From positions 1 to 10,839 of the forward strand of contig CAIXNQ010000053.1 in assembly GCA_903920835.1 (NCBI GenBank): DNA of 10,839 nucleotides. The letters are read 5' to 3'. Positions 5,851 through 10,839 of this stretch are shown one piece after another. A program made the position numbers and the translations under genes. Within the stretch, counting starts at the first letter, position 1. Every line of letters begins with the position of its first letter. The notes under the pieces were generated by a model, which did no database searches, was not told where the DNA came from, and saw nothing but the letters and a program-made list of their open reading frames with translations. Source of the stretch: an uncultured Bacteroidota bacterium. Lineage in GTDB: Bacteria; Bacteroidota; Bacteroidia; Flavobacteriales; Flavobacteriaceae.

Positions 5851-7527
5851 ATGAAAACAAAAATCCTTATTTCATTATTTCTTTTTTTTGTTTTTTTCAC
5901 TGTTCAAGCCCAACATGGCGATGTTGCTTCTCATGCAATGGTAGTTTCTGCGAGAGCAGAAGCCTCTAATATTGGAGTAGAAATCCTGAAAAAAGGGGGC
6001 AATGCTTTTGATGCCATGATGGCTACCGAACTCGCTTTGGCAGTTGCCTATCCTTATGCAGGCAATATTGGTGGCGGTGGTTTTATGGTCTATCGAAAAA
6101 ATAACGGAGAACTAGGCACACTAGATTATCGAGAAAAAGCCCCAATTAAATCCTCAAAAAAAATGTATCTCGATGCTGATGGAAACATTATTCAGGGACT
6201 CAGTACAGAAGGTGCATTGGCAGTTGGTGTTCCCGGAACTATAGCTGCAGTCTTTGCTGTTCATGACAAATTCGGAAAACTGCCTATTGCAGAAATTTTC
6301 AAACCAGCGATAGCATTGGCAAAAAAAGGAATTGTTATCACTGAAAAACAATGTGCTCAAATTAATAATCATCAAAAAACGATTGCAAAAATAAGCGGAG
6401 ACCAAACCCTTTTTGCTAAGGAATACAAAACGGGCGACACTATTAAATTTAATGCTTTGGCAGCAACACTTGCCCGAATAATGACAAATGGTAGAGATGA
6501 ATTTTACAAAGGTGAAACTGCTGAAAAAATGGTTGCATTTATCAATTCGAGAGGAGGCATTTTATCGATGGAAGATCTCTCACAATATGAAGTAAAATGG
6601 CGAGAACCAATTGTTTTTAAATATAATGATTTGAAAATAATTTCTATGGCACCGCCTTCAAGTGGTGGTATTACGTTGGCACAAATCATGACAATGATTG
6701 CTCCTTTTAAAGTCAATAAATTCATACATAATTCTGAAGAGTACATTCAACTTTTGACCGAAGCCGAAAGAAGAGCTTATGCAGATCGAAATTATTTTCT
6801 TGGCGACCCCGATTTTGTTAAGATTCCGACAGCGCAAATGCTTTCAAAAAAATACTTGAAACAACGAATGAAAACTTTTGATTGGGAGAAAGCAACGCTT
6901 TCAAAAGACTGCAATCACGGCGAGATAGCAATTGCCGAAAGCAATGAAACAACCCATTATTCTATTGTAGATAACGAAGGAAATGCAGTAGCTGTGACCA
7001 CCACGCTCAACGGTGCTTTTGGATCTAAATTATATTCAGACGAGTTGGGTTTTTTCTTTAATAATCAAATGGACGATTTTAGTAGTAAGTCGGGTGTTGC
7101 AAATTCTTATGGATTAATAGGTGCAGCTGCCAATAGTATTGCGCCAAACAAACGAATGCTCAGTTCAATGACGCCCACAATTGTCGAAAAAAACAACAAA
7201 CTCTTTATGGTTCTTGGTTCGCCTGGCGGTTCTACCATTATCACTTCAGTACTTCAAACTATCTTAAACGTAAATGAATTTAAAATGGGAATGCAAGAAG
7301 CGGTGAACGCACCTCGATTTCATCATCAATGGTTGCCCGACGAAATTTTGATGGAACCCAACAAATTTAATCCAGAAATTATTCAAAAACTCTCTAAAAA
7401 AGGATACAATTGCAACGAAAAAACCGCAGCAGTAATTGGAAAAGTTGATGCAATTTTAGTTTTACCCAATGGTAATTTAGAAGGTGGTGCAGATTATCGT
7501 GGCGATGACAAGGCGATTGGATATTAA
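5851..7527 (+). CDS. ggt: Gamma-glutamyltransferase (gamma-glutamyltranspeptidase), secreted
   Basis: GGT cleaves gamma-glutamyl bonds of glutathione and related compounds and transfers the glutamyl group to water or amino acids. The 558-residue precursor has a signal peptide (cleavage probably after VQA, residue 20), placing it in the periplasm. It self-cleaves into two chains before the nucleophilic threonine, here T367 in ESNETTHYSIVD. Other catalytic features are intact: R94 in LDYREKAP, which binds the glutamyl carboxylate; D408/D409 in NNQMDDF; S438-S439 in MLSSMTP; and G459-G460 of the oxyanion loop in GSPGGS. A lid-loop-like segment (SSKSGVANSYGLIG, 411-424) follows as in E. coli GGT, so the active site is probably covered. 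The length is close to the family norm. The ATG at 5851 gives a good leader; an earlier ATG at 5829 is in another frame. Probable co-transcription with the AlkD-like gene, 11 bases on. Confidence 0.96.
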   Translation: MKTKILISLFLFFVFFTVQAQHGDVASHAMVVSARAEASNIGVEILKKGGNAFDAMMATELALAVAYPYAGNIGGGGFMVYRKNNGELGTLDYREKAPIKSSKKMYLDADGNIIQGLSTEGALAVGVPGTIAAVFAVHDKFGKLPIAEIFKPAIALAKKGIVITEKQCAQINNHQKTIAKISGDQTLFAKEYKTGDTIKFNALAATLARIMTNGRDEFYKGETAEKMVAFINSRGGILSMEDLSQYEVKWREPIVFKYNDLKIISMAPPSSGGITLAQIMTMIAPFKVNKFIHNSEEYIQLLTEAERRAYADRNYFLGDPDFVKIPTAQMLSKKYLKQRMKTFDWEKATLSKDCNHGEIAIAESNETTHYSIVDNEGNAVAVTTTLNGAFGSKLYSDELGFFFNNQMDDFSSKSGVANSYGLIGAAANSIAPNKRMLSSMTPTIVEKNNKLFMVLGSPGGSTIITSVLQTILNVNEFKMGMQEAVNAPRFHHQWLPDEILMEPNKFNPEIIQKLSKKGYNCNEKTAAVIGKVDAILVLPNGNLEGGADYRGDDKAIGY

Positions 7528-7538
7528 TTTAGAAAAGG

Positions 7539-8213
7539 ATGAGTAACTATAAATTTATATCTGATTTAGAAACAGATTTAAGAAAAAACGCTTCTTTTGA
7601 GAATGCTGCTCCGATGAAGGCTTATATGAAAAACAATTTTGATTTTCTGGGAATTAAAACCGAGCCTCGAAGAGCTATTTTAAAATCAATCATCGAAAAA
7701 AATAAACAGGAATTAAAAACCAATTTCAGAGTCATTGCCAGCGAATTGTTCAACCACAACGAACGCGAGTTTCATTCTTGTGCCATTGATATTTTGGTCA
7801 AAGAATTTCCGAAAAATTATAAACTTGATGATATTCATTTCATTGAAAAATTGATTACAACCAATTCTTGGTGGGATTCGGTAGATGTTATTGCAAAATA
7901 TTTATTAGGTGGCTATCTGCAACATTTTCCAGAGCAAAAATTATCAATTATAGAGCAATTTTCAAATACAAATAATCTTTGGTTGAACCGGAGCGTAATT
8001 ATTTTTCAACTGAGTTATAAAGAAAAAACAGACTTTGATTTACTCAAATCCGAATGCGATAAACACAAACATTCCAATGAATTTTTCATTCAAAAAGCAA
8101 TCGGGTGGGCACTTAGAGACTACAGCAGGTTTAATCCTTCGGGTGTTGTAGATTATGTAAATGCGACAAATTTAAAACCCTTGAGTAGGAGAGAAGCACT
8201 ACGGAATATTTAA
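7539..8213 (+). CDS. DNA alkylation repair protein, AlkD-like DNA glycosylase
   Basis: The 224-residue product belongs to the AlkD family of HEAT-like-repeat DNA glycosylases, which remove positively charged N3- and N7-alkylated purines without flipping the base. Residues corresponding to those studied in Bacillus cereus AlkD are all present with a constant offset of three: W112 and D116 in SWWDSVD, R151 in LWLNRS and W190 in IGWALRDYSR. Upstream, FLGIKTEPRR (36-45) is the usual N-terminal family motif. The whole protein is predicted helical, without a signal peptide, so it is cytoplasmic, which contrasts with its co-oriented secreted neighbour ggt. The ATG follows the ggt stop by 11 bases with AGAAAAGG directly abutting it, too close to act as a normal Shine-Dalgarno. 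Co-transcription with ggt is likely; functional coupling is unproven. I am confident of the family, less so of the substrate. Confidence 0.93.
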   Translation: MSNYKFISDLETDLRKNASFENAAPMKAYMKNNFDFLGIKTEPRRAILKSIIEKNKQELKTNFRVIASELFNHNEREFHSCAIDILVKEFPKNYKLDDIHFIEKLITTNSWWDSVDVIAKYLLGGYLQHFPEQKLSIIEQFSNTNNLWLNRSVIIFQLSYKEKTDFDLLKSECDKHKHSNEFFIQKAIGWALRDYSRFNPSGVVDYVNATNLKPLSRREALRNI

Positions 8214-8242
8214 ATCTTTGTTATAAATTCGAAACATATTAT

Positions 8243-8310
8243 ACTATAAAAAAGTCAAATGATGTTCTACACTATAAACCTTAATTTTTAAAAGTGCATT
8301 TGACTATAAA
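8243..8310. repeat. Intergenic cluster: three ACTATAAA copies and a 9-bp inverted repeat
   Basis: The octamer ACTATAAA occurs at 8243-8250, 8271-8278 and 8303-8310. AGTCAAATG (8253-8261) is the exact complement of CATTTGACT (8297-8305), with a 35-base loop. All lie in the 106-base gap before the TIGR02757 gene. They may form a regulator-binding region or promoter; TGCATTTG at 8295-8302 is one base off the -7 consensus. Chance is possible in such AT-rich DNA. Confidence 0.45.
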
Positions 8311-8319
8311 ATAAAAAAG

Positions 8320-9081
8320 ATGAATCCTAGCGAGCTAAAAGATTTTTTGGACCTAAAATCAGCACAATACAATACTCGTGATTTTATTGCACTAGACCCC
8401 ATCAGCGTTCCGCACCGATACAACAGAAAAGAAGATATTGAAATAGCTGGATTTTTAGCAGCTTCAATCGCTTGGGGAAACCGAAAAATAATTACCAAAA
8501 ACGGACACCGAATGATGGATTTACTCGGTAATTCTCCCTTTGATTATGTGATGAATCATTCAGAAGTTCAGCTTGAAAATCTAGATGATTTTGTTCATAG
8601 AACTTTTAACGGCACAGATTTTAAGCATTTTATTCTTGCGTTAAAGCATATTTATGCTTTTAAAGGCGGATTAGAAAACATCTTTATTCAGCATCAAACA
8701 GAAAGTTCGCTGCAAGATGCAATCCATCAATTAAATCAGATTTTTTTTGAAATTCCTCACCTTCCGAGAACCCAAAAACACATTGCAGATCCATGGAAAG
8801 GAAGTGTTGCCAAACGTTTAAACATGTGGCTTCGATGGATGTGTAGAAAAGACAATAATGGCGTTGATTTCGGAATTTGGAATATTGCTCCCTCAAAATT
8901 ATCATGTCCGTTAGATGTTCATTCTGGCAATGTAGCCCGCAAATTAGGTTTGTTGAACAGAACTCAAAACGACACCAAAGCGCTTAATGAACTTGACAAT
9001 TCATTGAGAGCATTAGACCCAAACGACCCGGTTAAGTATGATTTTGCACTTTTTGGTTTGGGGATTTTTGAAGGGTTTTGA
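8320..9081 (+). CDS. TIGR02757/DUF2400 family protein, function unknown
   Basis: This 253-residue cytoplasmic protein has the full set of motifs of the TIGR02757 (DUF2400) family: DPISVPHRY (26-34), GFLAASIAWGNR (44-55), KRLNMWLRWM (165-174), PLDVHSGNVARKLGLL (197-212) and DPNDPVKYDFALFGLG (233-248). No function has been established for the family as far as I know. The segment LDVHSGNVARKLGL resembles the part of HhH-GPD DNA glycosylases that carries the catalytic aspartate (VDTHVxRVxxRLGL in endonuclease III-type enzymes). A base-excision-related role is therefore conceivable, and its neighbour is an AlkD-like glycosylase; both points are inference. There is no signal peptide or membrane segment, and the start at 8320 gives a normal-length protein. 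Its gene is 106 bases after the AlkD-like gene, so it may be transcribed separately. Confidence 0.92.
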   Translation: MNPSELKDFLDLKSAQYNTRDFIALDPISVPHRYNRKEDIEIAGFLAASIAWGNRKIITKNGHRMMDLLGNSPFDYVMNHSEVQLENLDDFVHRTFNGTDFKHFILALKHIYAFKGGLENIFIQHQTESSLQDAIHQLNQIFFEIPHLPRTQKHIADPWKGSVAKRLNMWLRWMCRKDNNGVDFGIWNIAPSKLSCPLDVHSGNVARKLGLLNRTQNDTKALNELDNSLRALDPNDPVKYDFALFGLGIFEGF

Positions 9082-9201
9082 TTTTTTTTGAAAAACATTT
9101 AAATTTAGTCATTCAAGTTTCAAATTCAGAATTATTCAAGATTTCAATCTAAATTAACTCACAAAATAACAGCAAGTTTTTTATTAATTACACTTCAAAA
9201 A

Positions 9202-9229
9202 TTGAATTAGCTAAAAAGGCGTACATTTG
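9202..9229 (+). promoter_or_regulatory. Bacteroidota-type promoter for the RNA helicase gene
   Basis: TTG (9202-9204) and TACATTTG (9222-9229) are separated by 17 bases, matching the Flavobacterium/Bacteroides consensus TTG-N17-23-TAnnTTTG. Transcription would start about 5-8 bases after the -7 element, giving a leader of only about ten bases before the ATG at 9246. This is the clearest promoter in the window and suggests the helicase is an independent unit. Confidence 0.75.
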
Positions 9230-9245
9230 CCCAAAATTCAATAAA

Positions 9246-10595
9246 ATGAGTACTTTCGAGCAATTCAATCTTCCTAAATCACTTCAAAAAGCCATAGACG
9301 ACCTTGGTTTTAGTGCCCCTACACCCATTCAAGAGAAATCATTTTCGGTCATCATGTCGGGTCGCGATATGATGGGGATTGCACAAACCGGTACGGGTAA
9401 AACATTTGCCTACTTGCTGCCGTTGCTTAAACTTTATAAGTTCTCTGCAACAGAGACCCCGAAAATAGTTATCCTAGTCCCTACCAGAGAACTGGTCGTT
9501 CAGGTGGTAGAAGAGGTCGAAAAGCTTACAAAATATATGTCAATAAGAACCCTTGGTGTTTATGGAGGTGTGAACATCAATACCCAGAAGAAAGCAGTCT
9601 TTGAAGGGATTGACATATTGGTCGGAACGCCCGGAAGAACGATGGATTTGGCATTAGACAACTACATCAGATTTGATGAAACCCAAAAACTAGTCATTGA
9701 CGAGTTTGACGAAATGCTAAATATGGGTTTCCGTCCGCAATTAACTTCCATTTTTGCAATGATGAAGACCAAAAGGCAAAATATATTATTCTCAGCAACC
9801 ATGACCGATGAGGTTGACGCTGTTTTAAACGATTTTTTTGATTTTCCAGAAGAAGTCACGCTATCGCCATCGGGCACACCGCTTGAAAATATTGAGCAAA
9901 AGGTCTATAACGTGCCCAATTTTAACACCAAAATCAACCTGTTACAAAATTTGTTAGAGAACGACCCTTCTATGAACAGAATTTTGGTTTTTGTAAATAA
10001 TAAAAAGATTTCAGACATGCTCCACACACGCATAGACGAGCTTTTTCCAGACCAATTTGGCGTTATCCATTCCAATAAATCACAGAATTATCGATTGAAC
10101 ACTATGGCAGCTTTTCAAGAAGGCGAACTTCGGGGCTTGATAACCACCGACATTATGGCTAGAGGTTTAGACATCTCAAATATTAGCCACGTCATCAACT
10201 TTGAAATGCCCGAAACGCCTGAGCAATACATGCACAGGATTGGTAGAACGGGTAGGGCAGATGCCGAGGGCACGGCACTAAGCTTTGTAACTCCCAGAGA
10301 AGAAGAGATTAAATTTGAAGTTGAAGTTTTAATGGAGCGAGAAATTTCTGTGGCTGATTTGCCAGAATCAGTAGCAATATCAACGGTGTTGATAGGGCCA
10401 GAAAAAGAAAAACAAGTCGTTAAATTTCTTTTGAAAAAGCCAAAACTAGACGGCGATGGCGCATTTCATGAAAAAATAACCAAGAACAAAAAAGTAAACC
10501 TTGGTGGCCCGAGCAAAACAAAGAAAAAAACATCGAGTTCTGTCAACAGAAACATCTTAAAGACCCGCGACAAGAAAAGAAAAGACAAAAAGTAA
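9246..10595 (+). CDS. DEAD/DEAH-box ATP-dependent RNA helicase with DEFD motif II
   Basis: This 449-residue superfamily 2 helicase should unwind or remodel RNA duplexes using ATP, as in ribosome assembly, mRNA decay or cold adaptation. The core motifs are in order: Q motif with PTPIQ (25-29), motif I AQTGTGKT (46-53), Ia PTRELV (79-84), GG (107-108), Ib TPGR (128-131), motif II DEFD (152-155), III SAT (184-186), IV LVFVNNKK (247-254), V TDIMARGLDI (301-310) and VI HRIGRTGR (330-337). Motif II has Phe in place of the usual Ala of DEAD; the Asp and Glu needed for magnesium and catalysis are kept. The tail from about 405 is Lys-rich and low in complexity (KKRKDKK), as often seen for RNA contact. 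G+C is higher than in the neighbours (30 of 60 bases in 9361-9420). It has its own promoter. Confidence 0.95.
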   Translation: MSTFEQFNLPKSLQKAIDDLGFSAPTPIQEKSFSVIMSGRDMMGIAQTGTGKTFAYLLPLLKLYKFSATETPKIVILVPTRELVVQVVEEVEKLTKYMSIRTLGVYGGVNINTQKKAVFEGIDILVGTPGRTMDLALDNYIRFDETQKLVIDEFDEMLNMGFRPQLTSIFAMMKTKRQNILFSATMTDEVDAVLNDFFDFPEEVTLSPSGTPLENIEQKVYNVPNFNTKINLLQNLLENDPSMNRILVFVNNKKISDMLHTRIDELFPDQFGVIHSNKSQNYRLNTMAAFQEGELRGLITTDIMARGLDISNISHVINFEMPETPEQYMHRIGRTGRADAEGTALSFVTPREEEIKFEVEVLMEREISVADLPESVAISTVLIGPEKEKQVVKFLLKKPKLDGDGAFHEKITKNKKVNLGGPSKTKKKTSSSVNRNILKTRDKKRKDKK

Positions 10596-10616
10596 TAAAT
10601 TTTTTTACGCTCGATG

Positions 10617-10839
10617 CTAGAGCTTTTGGCGGCTTATTAAAATCTTCTTTCCATAATCAAGACTTTGAGCCAGGGTTTCCTCAAATTGAGTTTGGGTTTT
10701 CAAGTTCTCTAGATCTGCACCGGCCGAAAAATGCCTGCCTTCACCTGTAATAATAATGCCTTTTATTTCCGGCGTTTCCAAAAAGGAAACCAACTTCTCC
10801 ACCGTAATAAAATCGGGTTGAGGGATAAAGTTTTGAGGG
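10617..10839 (-). CDS. Enoyl-CoA hydratase/isomerase (crotonase) family fragment; start beyond window, C-terminus missing
   Basis: The open frame enters from the right edge and stops at TAG (10617-10619), so only the last 73 or so residues are visible. GIIITGEGRHFSAGADLENL is the first oxyanion-hole region of the crotonase superfamily, which binds acyl-CoA thioesters in fatty acid or related metabolism. In normal members the second oxyanion segment (PVIAAVNG...GGG) follows about 40 residues after GAD, and some 150 more residues come after it. Here the frame ends 34 residues after the G of GAD, just where that segment should begin. In another frame, immediately past KKIL, the DNA reads NKPPKALASSV, loosely like the expected NKLPKPVIASV, which hints at a frameshift before the stop. 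The helicase stop lies only 21 bases away. It is probably a decayed remnant; a GTG at 10800-10802 is an unlikely true start because homology continues upstream. Confidence 0.7.
   Translation of the reverse strand, partial: PQNFIPQPDFITVEKLVSFLETPEIKGIIITGEGRHFSAGADLENLKTQTQFEETLAQSLDYGKKILISRQKL

Noticed and set aside
5829..5851. Earlier ATG at 5829 as the ggt start
   Set aside because: It is not in frame with ggt. The ATG at 5851 gives a proper signal peptide.
6154..6746. Minus-strand open frames inside ggt, and similar antisense frames in the TIGR02757 and helicase genes
   Set aside because: They overlap strong, motif-complete genes on the plus strand and encode no recognisable motifs.
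9102..9150. Imperfect repeats ATTCAAG and AATTTAG/CTAAATT in the gap before the helicase
   Set aside because: Seven-base matches in AT-rich DNA are expected by chance.
10605..10634. GCTC/GAGC hairpin as a bidirectional terminator between helicase and crotonase
   Set aside because: The stem is only four base pairs and no T run follows it on the helicase strand.

Overview
The window looks like a chromosomal segment from a flavobacterium-like member of the Bacteroidota. Three things suggest this: AT-rich DNA with A/T-ending codons; promoter-like TAnnTTTG (-7) elements, in one case with a TTG (-33) element 17 bases upstream; and gene content such as a DUF4139 (MuiA-like) protein, a TIGR02757 protein and a membrane fatty acid desaturase. 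Strong Shine-Dalgarno sequences are mostly absent, as is usual in this phylum, so starts were chosen from protein alignment and spacing. The genus is inferred, not proven.

Layout. Bases 1-214 are a tandem array of 21-bp units that runs off the left edge. It is followed by AT-rich DNA and a small basic protein gene (401-553). rsmG lies convergent to that small gene on the minus strand (576-1199). A divergent intergenic region (1200-1309) holds one promoter-like element for each direction. From there the plus strand carries a fatty acid desaturase, 11 bases later a PLP aminotransferase, then a secreted DUF4139 protein with an unexpected insert like the plug start of a TonB-dependent receptor, and a small DUF2007 protein. 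After an intergenic region with a 15-bp perfect inverted repeat come gamma-glutamyltransferase and, 11 bases later, an AlkD-like DNA glycosylase. A TIGR02757/DUF2400 protein follows. The right end holds a DEAD-box-family RNA helicase with its own good promoter, and on the minus strand an enoyl-CoA hydratase (crotonase) fragment that enters from beyond the right edge and stops early.

How the genes fit together. Most are housekeeping or accessory housekeeping functions: ribosome methylation, membrane lipid desaturation, amino-acid transamination, extracytoplasmic glutathione/gamma-glutamyl metabolism, alkylation repair and RNA remodelling. The close pairs desaturase/aminotransferase and ggt/alkD are probably co-transcribed. 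No mobile element, CRISPR array, tRNA or rRNA was recognised, and I see no complete undescribed defence or biosynthetic system. The parts most worth a second look are the phased 21-bp array, the TonB-plug-like insert in the DUF4139 protein, the AlkD/TIGR02757 adjacency, and the broken crotonase next to the compositionally different helicase.
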